This document shows, one piece after another, positions 1-9,129 of a stretch of DNA of 49,428 nt. This stretch comes from Mariniblastus sp. (lineage in GTDB: Bacteria > Planctomycetota > Planctomycetia > Pirellulales > Pirellulaceae), in NCBI GenBank assembly GCA_011523945.1, contig WTFU01000161.1, positions 1 through 49,428 of the forward strand, written 5' to 3'. Positions within the stretch are counted from its first letter, which is position 1, and each line of letters begins with the position of its first letter. The translations under genes and the position numbers were made by a program. The notes under the pieces were generated by a model. It searched no databases, had not been told where the DNA came from, and saw only the letters and a list, made by a program, of their open reading frames with translations.

Positions 1-397
1 CACTCTTCGTTGCAGCGTCACCGACCATCTTGCCCGCTTTTGATAATACCGAATCATCCTCAACTGTGTCAGTTGCAGAATTTTCCGACGGAAGCTTTGG
101 CAAATCACTTGGCTTGCCTTCTTCCTGAACACGCACAACGGCGTCGTCCTTTGCCGGAGCTACTGCCGGGCGATTCTTTGAATCATTCCCTGTTTGTGAC
201 TGACTCAATGTCGGTGAATCGACAACGGCGGCAACAGCTGCATCGTCCACTTTTAAAGATCGCTCAACACCGCCACTCTCTGAAATGTCGCAACCGTGCA
301 AACCCGCCGTCACCAACACCAAAAAACAAATCGATGGAAACTTCAGTCGAGAGAACGCATCTCGCCAGTCTCCGATGCCCACCTTTTTCTGATTCAT
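1..397 (-). CDS. putative lipoprotein, 3' end beyond the window
   Basis: Reading leftward from an ATG at 397 gives an open frame of 132 codons that runs off the left edge. The start has a strong AAGGAG ribosome site eight bases upstream. The protein begins MNQKKVGIGDWRDAF, has a hydrophobic stretch (FLVLVTAGLHGC, about residues 25-36) ending in a lipobox-like LHGC, and then a polar, acidic, Ser/Asp/Val-rich linker. This suggests an exported lipoprotein anchored at the Cys. No domain is visible in the part present, so no function is given. A 176-codon frame on the other strand covers the same bases but lacks these signals. Confidence 0.72.
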   Translation of the reverse strand, partial: MNQKKVGIGDWRDAFSRLKFPSICFLVLVTAGLHGCDISESGGVERSLKVDDAAVAAVVDSPTLSQSQTGNDSKNRPAVAPAKDDAVVRVQEEGKPSDLPKLPSENSATDTVEDDSVLSKAGKMVGDAATKS

Positions 398-503
398 CGC
401 TTCATCTCCTTGGTTTCATTGACATTCGTGTATCGCCAGTTTACCCCATCCTAATGCACGCACCGTCTCTAACATCCAGCGTGGAGAGAACCAAAATCAA
501 TTT

Positions 504-1016
504 TCAACACGCATCATTCTTAGGTAGGGGAAATTTATAATACAGGTAAATAACTTCACCAAACACGAGTAACAAATAACCTAAAATTACATAATTAAAT
601 TCTGGCGTGATCGTGGCTTTATTTTCCGTCGCAACCATACAGGTCAGATGAAACATAAAAATTAGCAACCAGCTTGTTTGCCAACCAATCGCAACCAAAA
701 ATGTCGAGGTGAATAGCAAAGTCGAATCACGCCGTTCTGGTGCTAACCAATATTCCCTATTCGGCACGTTAATCAAACTATTGGGAATAACTTTTAAAAA
801 CGCTCCTAAAATAGGAAATAAAACGAGCATCACCAAGTGAAGGACAATCATTAGAGAATAATATTCAAACAGACTCATCTCATCATTAACTTGTCCGGCT
901 GCGTCAAAATGAGATGGCATCGGGTCCGGCAAGCGTGCATGCCAATACCACAATTGAATCGCACAGATCATTGCGGTAGCGCCACAGAACATCCGATTTA
1001 AGTTAGCCCAGAACAT
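504..1016 (-). CDS. DUF1648-like integral membrane protein
   Basis: A 170-residue protein with about four hydrophobic segments (near residues 10-24, 52-76, 100-125 and 140-160). Between the first two lies LPDPMPSHFDAAGQVNDE, which matches the 'LPxxxPxHFxxxGxxD' signature of DUF1648 proteins, often found at the N-terminus of SdpI-type membrane proteins. No SdpI domain follows, so this is a short stand-alone version. The ATG at 1016 has AGGA about eight bases upstream. The gene follows pntB on the same strand after a 173-base gap, so cotranscription is possible. Function is unknown. Confidence 0.75.
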   Translation of the reverse strand: MFWANLNRMFCGATAMICAIQLWYWHARLPDPMPSHFDAAGQVNDEMSLFEYYSLMIVLHLVMLVLFPILGAFLKVIPNSLINVPNREYWLAPERRDSTLLFTSTFLVAIGWQTSWLLIFMFHLTCMVATENKATITPEFNYVILGYLLLVFGEVIYLYYKFPLPKNDAC

Positions 1017-1189
1017 CAGTAATCCTGCCCACGAGTCTAAGTTTAGAACTAAATAATTTGCTCATCAGTTGATAAACTTGCACGACGCTGAGCTAATTCT
1101 TTCCGAATATTTCGATTGCCAGCAACCCAATCATCACCTAGCGTTCACAAGACGAACATCCTGAAAGTCAACCTGAGTGACGTAACCGC

Positions 1190-2620
1190 CTACCGCCGAA
1201 GCGCCTGCAAAATTTCGTCGGAGCTCTTCTTTGCATCACCAAACAGCATGTCGGTATTTTCATGATAAAAAAGCGGATTATCGACACCGGAGTAGCCAGA
1301 CCCCATTGACCGCTTAAAAACAACAACTTCTTTTGCTTTCCACGCCTCCAGAACTGGCATTCCATAGATCGGGCTCGCCGGATCATCCAGTGCACCGGGG
1401 TTCACGATATCATTTGCACCCACCACAAGAACCACGTCCGTGTCGGGAAAATCCTCGTTGATCTCTTCCATTTCTAATACGAGATCGTAGGGCAGTCTTG
1501 CCTCCGCAAGCAACACATTCATATGCCCGGGTAGCCGTCCAGCAACTGGATGGATCGCAAATCTGGTGCGTGTGCCATTGGACTGCAGTAATTCGGTAAT
1601 CTCTCTAATTGGATGTTGCGCCTGCGCCACCGCCATACCGTAACCGGGCACAACGACCACCTCTTTGGCATTCTTCAATGCCTCTGCTACCTCATCCGCC
1701 GTTGTTGCCGTGTGCACCAGCTCTCCACGTTCAACGCCAGCTACCGCAGCGGTTGCGCCCGTTCCAAAACCGCCGAGAATAACGCTTAAAAACGAACGGT
1801 TCATCGCGTGGCACATGATATAACTCAAAATCGCGCCACTACTGCCAACGAGCGCTCCGGTAATAATCAATAAATCATTCGACAGCATAAAACCAGTCGC
1901 CGCTGCTGCCCAACCACTGTAACTGTTGAGCATGGAAACAACTACGGGCATATCGGCTCCGCCGATTGCCATCACGAGGTGAGCGCCAAACACAAATGAA
2001 ATCAATAACATAATAAGCAACGCTGCGAGTTCACTTGCAAATCCTGTTGGCTGAAGAAACCAGGCGCCCAAGAACACGCAAACCAAGAGCATACCAACGT
2101 TAATAGCGTGCCGACCGGGAATTAACAAAGGCCGGCTATTGATCTTGCCATCGAGTTTCCCCCAGGCAACCACGCTACCAGTAAAAGTAAGGCCGCCGAT
2201 GAAGACCCCGAGAAATATCTCAATATCGTGAATCAGTTGGACACCATGGGTCCCATCCGAGCTTCCATGTCCGTGGAGAAAAACGCTAAATCCAACTAGC
2301 ACCGCAGCAAGACCGACAAAACTGTGAAGGATCGCAACCAATTGAGGCATCCCGGTCATCGCAACCCGAACCGCCAAGAACCCTCCAACAATTCCACCAG
2401 CAACCAAAGCAACTACCAAAACGAACAGGCCATTCTGTGACAATCCACCCAGCAATTCGCTTTCGGTGGCCTGCCAAAACGCAGCCCCGATCGCTAACAT
2501 CATCCCGACAATGCCGAGAAAATTACCTCGCCTTGCCGACTCATGCCGACTTAAACCACCCAGACTTAAAATGAAACAAACCGCAGCGATCAGCCACGCA
2601 ACTTGCGGAACAGTACCCAT
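1190..2620 (-). CDS. pntB: NAD(P) transhydrogenase subunit beta
   Basis: This 476-residue protein is the beta subunit of the proton-translocating transhydrogenase, which passes hydride between NADH and NADP in the cytoplasmic membrane. The N-terminal two thirds holds about nine membrane segments (domain II). The C-terminal third is the NADP-binding domain III, with [46 protein letters not shown] and [17 protein letters not shown], all hallmark stretches of PntB. The length is normal for the family. It starts only two bases after the pntA stop, so the two are surely coexpressed and probably translationally coupled; the AGGA of the ribosome site lies inside the end of pntA. Confidence 0.97.
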   Translation of the reverse strand: MGTVPQVAWLIAAVCFILSLGGLSRHESARRGNFLGIVGMMLAIGAAFWQATESELLGGLSQNGLFVLVVALVAGGIVGGFLAVRVAMTGMPQLVAILHSFVGLAAVLVGFSVFLHGHGSSDGTHGVQLIHDIEIFLGVFIGGLTFTGSVVAWGKLDGKINSRPLLIPGRHAINVGMLLVCVFLGAWFLQPTGFASELAALLIMLLISFVFGAHLVMAIGGADMPVVVSMLNSYSGWAAAATGFMLSNDLLIITGALVGSSGAILSYIMCHAMNRSFLSVILGGFGTGATAAVAGVERGELVHTATTADEVAEALKNAKEVVVVPGYGMAVAQAQHPIREITELLQSNGTRTRFAIHPVAGRLPGHMNVLLAEARLPYDLVLEMEEINEDFPDTDVVLVVGANDIVNPGALDDPASPIYGMPVLEAWKAKEVVVFKRSMGSGYSGVDNPLFYHENTDMLFGDAKKSSDEILQALRR

Positions 2621-2622
2621 TC

Positions 2623-4176
2623 TCAGTCCTGCTTTCTAAACATGGCAAGCATTCGATGGGTTACCCAGAATCCACCGACAATATTTACCGTTGCAATCAG
2701 AACGGCTGCCCCCGCTAATAACGAACTCGGACTCTGCCAATTACTTCCCATTTGCAAAAGTCCACCAATCACAATGATTCCACTGATCGCATTGGTAACA
2801 CTCATTAGTGGCGTGTGTAATGCCGGAGTGACATTCCAAACCAGCTGCCATCCGACAAAACAGGCCAACATGAACACCGTCAAATGTGAAACAAATTCAG
2901 CAGGTGCGTAGGTGCCCAAAAGCCACAAAAAACCCGCCCCCAACACGACAGCAATGAGAGTCAAGATCCAATGATTCGCATTTTTGCCAGCCAATTCTTC
3001 TTCTTTCGCCTCGGCCTCGACTTCAACGACTTTTGGAGGGGGGCTCGGAGCGGCAATCTTTGGAGGAGGCCACATCAATTTACCTTGATAAGTAACCAAA
3101 GTTCCTCGTACAACTTGATCCTCTAAATCAACCTCTAACTGACCATCCTTACCAGGGGTCATATCCGTCAACAAATTAACGATATTATTGGCATATAAAT
3201 TAGACGATTGCGTGGGCAACCGACTTGGAAGATCGGTGTAGCCAATGATCGTAACACCGTCACTCACTATTTTTTCGTCTGGGCGAGTTAACTTGCAGTT
3301 GCCACCATTTTGAGCCGCCAGATCAACAATAACGCTCCCCGGTTTCATACTCGCAACCATTTCGGGAGTGATCAATTCTGGAGCGGGGCGGCCGGGGACC
3401 AATGCAGTCGTGATAATAATGTCAACTTCGAGGGCTTGTTCTGCAAACAAAGCCATCTCAGCAGCGATGAACTCTTCGCTCATCGTTTTTGCGTAACCAC
3501 CCTCCCCTTCGCCCGATTCCTCAAATGCTAATTCAAGGAAATCGGCTCCCATACTCTTCACCTGATCTTTGACGGCCAAGCGTGTATCAAAAGCACGCAC
3601 AATAGCACCGAGACTTTTAGCCGTACCAATTGCCGCTAACCCCGCTACTCCGGCCCCAATTACCAATACCTTCGCGGGAGGAACCTTCCCTGCAGCAGTG
3701 ATCTGACCGGTAAAAAAACTGCCGAATTCATTTGCTGCTTCAACGACTGCTCGGTAGCCCGCAATGTTCGCCATGGAACTGAGAGCGTCTAACTTTTGAG
3801 CACGGGAAATTCGCGGCACGCAATCCATCGCCAATGTCGTGATGTTACGCTGCTTAAGAAGATTGACCTGACTGTCGTTTTTCGCTGGCCAAACAAAACT
3901 GACCAAACCGCTGCCCTCTTTACACTGCTCAATCTCATCAACTTCAGGGACATTGACTTTAACCAACACGTCCGTCTGTGCTAACACAGCATCCCGACTA
4001 GACAGCACCTCTGCTCCAGATCTTTCATAAAACGAATCGGGAAAATTTGCCTCCGCTCCACAGCCTGATTCAATCAAGACCTGATAACCGAGCTTGACTA
4101 ATTTTTTGACAGAGTCCGGCGTGACGGCAACTCGGCGTTCACCCAACGCAGATTCCTTAATGGCACCGATGATCAT
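2623..4176 (-). CDS. pntA: NAD(P) transhydrogenase subunit alpha
   Basis: A 517-residue protein with the full layout of E. coli-type PntA. It opens with the NAD-binding domain I (start [20 protein letters not shown]; Rossmann loop [15 protein letters not shown] near residue 170). A charged linker follows at about residues 375-400 ([13 protein letters not shown]), then four membrane segments to the C-terminus. In many other bacteria the alpha subunit is split into two proteins; here it is a single chain. It is the first gene of the pntA-pntB pair. The upstream 208 bases to the receiver-domain gene hold no clear terminator, so a promoter there is likely but not identified. Confidence 0.97.
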   Translation of the reverse strand: MIIGAIKESALGERRVAVTPDSVKKLVKLGYQVLIESGCGAEANFPDSFYERSGAEVLSSRDAVLAQTDVLVKVNVPEVDEIEQCKEGSGLVSFVWPAKNDSQVNLLKQRNITTLAMDCVPRISRAQKLDALSSMANIAGYRAVVEAANEFGSFFTGQITAAGKVPPAKVLVIGAGVAGLAAIGTAKSLGAIVRAFDTRLAVKDQVKSMGADFLELAFEESGEGEGGYAKTMSEEFIAAEMALFAEQALEVDIIITTALVPGRPAPELITPEMVASMKPGSVIVDLAAQNGGNCKLTRPDEKIVSDGVTIIGYTDLPSRLPTQSSNLYANNIVNLLTDMTPGKDGQLEVDLEDQVVRGTLVTYQGKLMWPPPKIAAPSPPPKVVEVEAEAKEEELAGKNANHWILTLIAVVLGAGFLWLLGTYAPAEFVSHLTVFMLACFVGWQLVWNVTPALHTPLMSVTNAISGIIVIGGLLQMGSNWQSPSSLLAGAAVLIATVNIVGGFWVTHRMLAMFRKQD

Positions 4177-4384
4177 ATTACAGCTTCGTTTTGAGAAAAG
4201 TGGCAGACCCGGTATTTCGAATCCTAATTTGGAAAACAGCTCGTAACAAGTAACTCCTAATAATTATCCAATTTCCAGCTAATCATCCCGTTACCAATTA
4301 TTTCATTTCAAGTTGATTCACTGTTTTAAACATATCTCACAAAACTGATCGCGTTAATTACATTAGTGCAAATCCAACTCCATT

Positions 4385-4921
4385 TTACCCAAAGACAGAA
4401 CTTTGATTTCTATTGAATAAACCCTCTCGCTGGGGTTCAAGCACGGGAAAGTGATTATGTCCAGATGGTGAAACAGCCACCGACTCCGAATGGTCTAAAT
4501 CTTTTCCAAATTTGGTGGTTAACAATGAAATACGGGTCAATTCCCCAAACGCCTTTCGATCGATCGGTTTGCGCAGATGAAAGGCCGAACCGCGACCATT
4601 TACGCGGCGAATCACATCGACATGTTGATTTCGATTGAGGACCATTGCCGGCAACTGCAGACACCCAGTCAACGATCTGACCGAATCAATCAAGTCTTCT
4701 CCCTGCATGTCCAGTAACTGGATATCAGAGATCACTAAATCAATCGTGACGTGATTAGCGAGATTCATGGCACGCTGAGCACTAACAGCTGTGAGTAATT
4801 GGTAACGTAAGTCCCCCATCCTCAGCGCATTTACCATCTGCGCTAACTCAAACAATGACTCGGTATCTGAATCAACAATTAAAACGGACGGTCGACGAAA
4901 GCTACCCATGGGAATGTCCAA
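4385..4921 (-). CDS. stand-alone response regulator receiver protein
   Basis: A 178-residue protein with one CheY-like receiver domain (about residues 12-135) and a 40-residue polar tail without an output domain. The acidic pair (D17, D19 in LIVDSDTE), the phosphoacceptor D66 (LVISDIQ) and the Lys of the LRKP motif (K118) are present. The switch Thr/Ser normally found after strand 4 appears to be Asn (N96 in AMVLNRN). No histidine kinase lies nearby, so its partner is unknown. It may act through protein contact. A second possible start is Met5. Confidence 0.82.
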   Translation of the reverse strand: MDIPMGSFRRPSVLIVDSDTESLFELAQMVNALRMGDLRYQLLTAVSAQRAMNLANHVTIDLVISDIQLLDMQGEDLIDSVRSLTGCLQLPAMVLNRNQHVDVIRRVNGRGSAFHLRKPIDRKAFGELTRISLLTTKFGKDLDHSESVAVSPSGHNHFPVLEPQREGLFNRNQSSVFG

Positions 4922-5542
4922 TAAAATTCGTTACAGGTACCGGTGCGAACCGGAAAATAATTCAGGCTACATAGACTATCGAACCGGTTACACTGAAAAG
5001 TTTGCCATATCGTCACACTGCGCTTTAAGCCGTGCAATCGGCACGACAAAGAATGACAGGGCATTCCGACAAAACACTTTAACAAGCCGCTCTCACGAGC
5101 CACTGACACACCCGTTCCACGGGCGGTTTACCTGACGGATATAAAAGCAACTGAGAAGACTGCTGGCCAGACTTCGTCCCCCCCCCCGTTACAATCCGCT
5201 TCGCTGAGATTACCGCCATACCACGAACAATGCATGGGATTGGATTGATGAAAATTAGCCTTACGAATGTTGAGAGCGGTGCTTCCGCTAATACTACAGC
5301 ATCACCGAGTAAACTTTTTCAAAACTCCCACCTTTCAATTTCGCTCACGAGCTGAATCGACGATTTAAAAAAACACTCGCCCGAGAAGGCTCCCAAACGT
5401 GATTCACTCAACTGGGTCTGAATGAATTCACGATGAAGAGACACCTTTACATCGCAAGTTCGCCATGCCCAGGCCGATCAAAATAACCGGGCGGAAATTG
5501 ACCGGCAGTAAAGCCCAAATGCTTACCAGGAGTTTGCCTAAG
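4922..5542. other. gene-free stretch with a 10-base poly-C tract
   Basis: These 620 bases lie between a leftward receiver gene and a rightward cysteine-rich protein gene, so both promoters should be here. I see no convincing coding frame. The largest candidates lack ribosome sites; a 35-codon frame from an ATG at 5248 is the only plausible small one, and it is weak. A run of ten C sits at 5178-5187. The long distance leaves room for a long 5' leader or a small RNA, but no strong hairpin was seen. Confidence 0.5.
5178..5187 (+). repeat. poly-C tract (10 C)
   Basis: Ten consecutive C residues in the non-coding stretch upstream of the cysteine-rich protein gene. Long G/C homopolymers change length by slipped replication and are also common sequencing errors. 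Its position about 355 bases before the start codon makes an effect on transcription possible but unproven. Confidence 0.9.
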
Positions 5543-6238
5543 ATGATTCGACCAGCTTTAAGATTCCTTGTTCTCACCGCTGCCCTTTCTCTGCCCAGCG
5601 TTGTCGCTGCTCAAGACTGTGCATGTAACAGCGTTGCCTCGACAATTAATCACGGCAGCCAATCTCGAACCTGGGGTTTAAGAAATTGCGGTAGAGGCGT
5701 AAGCCAACAAAAAGCTGCCGGACTTTGGGCAGGCTACTGCAATGCTGACTGTAGCATCACAGTTGGTGGATGTAACGCCTGTGGGGCACAGGATTGTTCA
5801 GGTGGATGCCGCTTGGGCTCCAAATTCCATGGCCTACTCCATAAGTCTTGCGGTTGCGACCAAGGATGCGATAGCGGATGCGGGCACCATTGCAAAATTA
5901 AACAGCGCATCTCTGGATTTGGAGATAAATGCAACAATCATGCAGGGAACTGTTTTGGCTGGCCAAAACAAAATAACGCCTGCCAGCCCAGCGCATGCTC
6001 AACCGTTGCCGACTGTGGCTGCAAGTCCAGTTGTAAGATTCGCCATCTTTTTAACAGCTGCAAATTTACCCGCCAAGGAATGTTTGACTGCAGCAAAGAG
6101 CGTTGCGGATGCTCCGGAGCCTACTTCGACGAATGCGTCGGGTTTGAATACGGAACTGCCGGAATGCAGAGCTGCGTCGGCAGGATCTTGAATGACTCAA
6201 ATTCAAACGACGAAGCCCCCGGCAAACCGGGCGTATAA
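5543..6238 (+). CDS. secreted cysteine-rich protein
   Basis: From the ATG at 5543 the protein has 231 residues: a signal peptide (MIRPALRFLVLTAALSLPSVVAAQ) and a mature part with 27 cysteines in about 205 residues. They are arranged as CxC, CGC, GGC and CxxxC clusters (for example CGCDQGCDSGCGHHC), with many Gly, Asn and Lys. The start was chosen because the signal peptide begins there and AGGAG lies 10 bases upstream; an in-frame ATG at 5465 would add 26 polar residues. Such a protein is likely disulfide-bonded or metal-binding outside the cytoplasm. I do not recognise a named family. A terminator follows at 6309-6336, so it is transcribed alone. Confidence 0.8.
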   Translation: MIRPALRFLVLTAALSLPSVVAAQDCACNSVASTINHGSQSRTWGLRNCGRGVSQQKAAGLWAGYCNADCSITVGGCNACGAQDCSGGCRLGSKFHGLLHKSCGCDQGCDSGCGHHCKIKQRISGFGDKCNNHAGNCFGWPKQNNACQPSACSTVADCGCKSSCKIRHLFNSCKFTRQGMFDCSKERCGCSGAYFDECVGFEYGTAGMQSCVGRILNDSNSNDEAPGKPGV

Positions 6239-6308
6239 TTTTAAACATCGCAGCACTCGTTCACTTTGAAATTGGCCAAAGCTCGTGTTTATCGAGACTT
6301 TACTCCGA

Positions 6309-6336
6309 AGCCCCGCGCCTGATCGCGGGGCTTTTT
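6309..6336 (+). terminator. Rho-independent terminator after the cysteine-rich gene
   Basis: A ten-base stem (AAGCCCCGCG pairing with CGCGGGGCTT) encloses a six-base loop and runs into a T stretch. It lies 71 bases after the stop of the cysteine-rich protein gene. Confidence 0.9.
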
Positions 6337-6502
6337 CGTATTTCCTACCTATCATGTCGGAAAACCCCGTTCATGCGAACGGCAATTCCGCAAAGCCGTT
6401 GAACCGAATTCAATTTTCAAGTATCGTGTAAGGCAACGCTTAGGCGATGATTTCAAAAAACAAAATCCATCATTTAAACCGCAAGAGTATTCAGGAAGTC
6501 CC

Positions 6503-6679
6503 ATGGGAAGTGAAAGAGAACGAGAACTACGTCGACGGCGAAAACGCAAGAAAAAAATGGGGTTGCTCCGCAAGCGAGCAGTGAAAGCCTCGGCTTCAGA
6601 GAAAGAAGTTCTTGCGGCAAAGATCCGCCAGTTAACACCTGGGGCCGAGGATCTTATCAAAACGATGGGGCTTAAGTAG
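6503..6679 (+). CDS. small basic protein, DUF6800-like
   Basis: A 58-codon frame starting MGSERERELRRRRKRKKK and ending DLIKTMGLK. The N-terminus is extremely basic; the second half (SEKEVLAAKIRQLTPGAEDL) looks like an amphipathic helix with a conserved-looking LTPGAE. An AGGAAG ribosome site lies just upstream of the ATG, and a terminator follows 34 bases after the stop. Short proteins with this R/K-rich start and 'RxLTPGA' end recur in planctomycetes, and I believe this is the family named DUF6800; that match is from memory. Nucleic acid or ribosome binding would fit the charge but is only a guess. The longer frame on the opposite strand is rejected. Confidence 0.78.
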   Translation: MGSERERELRRRRKRKKKMGLLRKRAVKASASEKEVLAAKIRQLTPGAEDLIKTMGLK

Positions 6680-7041
6680 TTGAATTTTTAATTCAAATCA
6701 AGTCAGCGTATGAGCTGCAACTCATTGGGTTGCGGCTTTTTTTGTGCCCAGATGTTCCGATCGTTCCGAACCGGACTACTGACAACCGCCTTTCGCTTGC
6801 CGATTGCATCTGTTTCGATATCGACAGAACTTTAGTTCAGCATATGGACGATCAAATCCTAAAACGCACGATTCGTCGGGATTCAGTCAGAAGCACTTGG
6901 ACCCTCGATCAGAGCAAGTTATAAGGTATTTACCTATTCGGTTAATAAGGCCGTGTCGCCACTACTCTCGCAGTTTAATTATTCGTTCAAATTTGCAAGT
7001 GTTTCTTTTTTCTTCTCCTCACTTAAAGTTGTTCAAAAGCC
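6680..7041. other. gene-free stretch before the acyl-CoA dehydrogenase
   Basis: Apart from the terminator at 6713-6743, these 362 bases hold no supported gene. Two short plus-strand frames overlap here but have no ribosome site or recognisable sequence. The promoter of the dehydrogenase gene should lie here but was not identified. Confidence 0.5.
6713..6743 (+). terminator. Rho-independent terminator after the small basic protein
   Basis: A nine-base stem (AGCTGCAAC with GTTGCGGCT, one T-G pair) around a seven-base loop is followed by a run of seven T. It ends the transcript of the 58-residue protein. Confidence 0.88.
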
Positions 7042-9129
7042 ATGTTGAAAGAAATCGAAAACCAACCAAACGACAACCAGAACGCATCCACTGGAGAAGA
7101 CGCAATGGCGCTGATTCTCCAACAGGCAGGCAAGTCATCTGACGAAGTTGCCGCACTGTCTACTCTAGATGACGCTGACCAAACCGCGGAGCATCAGTTT
7201 TCAGGCGAAGCCCCCACTATTGCTTCGTTATTTGGAACGGGCAAAGCTCATGAGTTTGAAGCCGGTACTTTTGCACCTTCAAAAAAAGTTGCAGAAGTGA
7301 TGGGTGCTTCACTTGAGTTTCTCTTACAACGAAAAAAAGAAAACACTCTTTTAGATAACCAGAGGATGTTGTTTCGGGATAACGTTCTTTCCGGCCTCGC
7401 CGAACGAGGATTTTTCGGGCTCGCCATTCCTGAAGAATATGGTGGTAGTGGCGCAAAGCTTGGCGATCTCGGTCCCTTACTTCGAGCCCTGACGTTTGTT
7501 CACCCCGATCTCGCCGTGATGTTTGAAGTTCACAACTTCCTCGGTCCAGTGACGCCTATCTTGGACTTTGGAACACCCGAACAAAAGGAGTACTTTCTTC
7601 CCAAGATGGCAAAGGGGGAATTGCTTGGTTCGTTCGCTCTTACCGAGCCGGGCGTTGGCGCCGATCCAAGTAAGTTATCAATGACCGCACGCCTCGACGG
7701 AGATAACTACATCGTAAACGGTGTAAAATGGCCAATCACCAATGTGATATACGGTGGCGTATGCGTGCTCGTGGTAAAACTGGAAGGGCACGACACCCAA
7801 CCCGGCAGGGACTCGGGAATGATCATTTTTGAGGTTCCGCCGAGCGACAATCCAAATTTCCGGATGAAGCGTAACGACCTAACCGCTTTCGATTATCTTT
7901 GGAATGCTCGATTCCGGTTAATGGATTGCCCAATTCCCAAAAACTGCCTGCTTGGTCCTCCAGGAAAAGGACTTGCTCAAGCCTTTAGTTCACTCGCAAA
8001 AGGTCGCGGTGGCATCGGGGTCAACAGTGCGGCAAAAACATTTAAACTGCTTGCTCACCTGATAAACGATCCAGAAACAAATCCCGAGAGCAATGAATCA
8101 GCGAACGTAGATTTCAAGCGCGGCGAGCCCAATGCTGGAGGCTGGACTTCTTTTCGCAGTACTTTTGGAAAGCCGATCGGAAGTTCGCCCCGAATACAAA
8201 CTTGGATTGGGCGAGCAACAGCGCACGGTCTTGCTGCAAGGGTTTTAGGTGATCTTTGCTTTCGACTTGCGGCCAACGGGGTCCGCGACGAAACCCAGGG
8301 AATGATTGCCAAAGTTTACGCCACCAAGACACTACTCGAAACGGCAATCAACTGTTATCAAATCCAAGGTGGTCGATCCGTCCATACAGATGAAAGGCGT
8401 AAATACACTCGCACCGACGCTCAGACCGCCAGTCAGGGGATGCCGGAATACCCGATTGAAAACTACATCGGTGAGAACATGCACGAGTTTACCATTGCCA
8501 CGGTTTATGAAGGTCCGAACCCGGTTCTCTCCGACGTCGGTGCCCCCAACGCCATGACAAGAAACATCCGAAGTCAGTATCTCGTGCCAATTGGAATTGC
8601 CGAAGTCAATGGAAAATTCGGCTTAGGCGAGAAAGCAAAGTTTGGATGGTTTGTCGCAAAAACTGTTCTCGGCTCCTTCATGCCCTCTCCCGGGAATTTG
8701 AATGGCGTGAGCAACCTCTTCATGCTCAAAAGAAAGTACGCGGAGCGAGCATTAAAAAGAAACCGGGTTCTAGGGCGGCGAATTCTCTTAATCATAGCCA
8801 AATACCAAAAATCGTTTATGGATCAATCATTTCTTCTAGGTGATGAAGGTGGGGTGTTTGATCAACTCTGCCACAATCTCGCGTCTCTTTGCTTTGCTCT
8901 CTCAATGGAGGAACCGAACACCGAGTATTTGAAGATTGCAAGTGCTCTTGATCTCGAAGCCTCATTACGGCTCAAAGGACAAGAGTCTTCAGTCGAATTA
9001 CAACGTGCGTGGGCTGAAATTGGCCAGTTGATGATGGATAAGAATTCGAAACTTCACCAAGATCTGATTGCAGACATTGAAGTGGCTGACATCCCCCTCG
9101 ATCCGCGATTCATTGACAGATTCATTTAA
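7042..9129 (+). CDS. acyl-CoA dehydrogenase family protein, long form
   Basis: A 695-residue flavoprotein of the acyl-CoA dehydrogenase superfamily, which introduces a trans-2 double bond into acyl-CoA and passes electrons to an ETF. After a polar 55-residue start, the alpha-helical domain spans about residues 85-195. The flavin-binding strand [14 protein letters not shown] is at 197-210. The second helical domain carries FGKPIG (375-380), QIQGGRS (440-446) and the catalytic-base motif TVYEGPNP with Glu490. About 190 further residues follow, as in VLCAD/ACAD9-like long forms. Substrate cannot be told from sequence. Its last eight bases overlap the 3' end of the sulfatase gene on the other strand. 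Confidence 0.93.
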   Translation: MLKEIENQPNDNQNASTGEDAMALILQQAGKSSDEVAALSTLDDADQTAEHQFSGEAPTIASLFGTGKAHEFEAGTFAPSKKVAEVMGASLEFLLQRKKENTLLDNQRMLFRDNVLSGLAERGFFGLAIPEEYGGSGAKLGDLGPLLRALTFVHPDLAVMFEVHNFLGPVTPILDFGTPEQKEYFLPKMAKGELLGSFALTEPGVGADPSKLSMTARLDGDNYIVNGVKWPITNVIYGGVCVLVVKLEGHDTQPGRDSGMIIFEVPPSDNPNFRMKRNDLTAFDYLWNARFRLMDCPIPKNCLLGPPGKGLAQAFSSLAKGRGGIGVNSAAKTFKLLAHLINDPETNPESNESANVDFKRGEPNAGGWTSFRSTFGKPIGSSPRIQTWIGRATAHGLAARVLGDLCFRLAANGVRDETQGMIAKVYATKTLLETAINCYQIQGGRSVHTDERRKYTRTDAQTASQGMPEYPIENYIGENMHEFTIATVYEGPNPVLSDVGAPNAMTRNIRSQYLVPIGIAEVNGKFGLGEKAKFGWFVAKTVLGSFMPSPGNLNGVSNLFMLKRKYAERALKRNRVLGRRILLIIAKYQKSFMDQSFLLGDEGGVFDQLCHNLASLCFALSMEEPNTEYLKIASALDLEASLRLKGQESSVELQRAWAEIGQLMMDKNSKLHQDLIADIEVADIPLDPRFIDRFI

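Noticed and set aside
10..540. 176-codon plus-strand frame at the left edge
   Set aside because: It is antisense to the lipoprotein frame, which has a ribosome site, signal peptide and lipobox; the plus-strand product is rich in His, Pro and Arg like a shadow frame.
5742..6191. 149-codon frame inside the cysteine-rich gene
   Set aside because: It is the overlapping second frame of the cysteine-rich protein, has no ribosome site, and looks Ala-rich only because of the underlying Cys/Gly codons.
6352..6660. 102-codon minus-strand frame
   Set aside because: Antisense to the 58-residue basic protein, which has the ribosome site and terminators.
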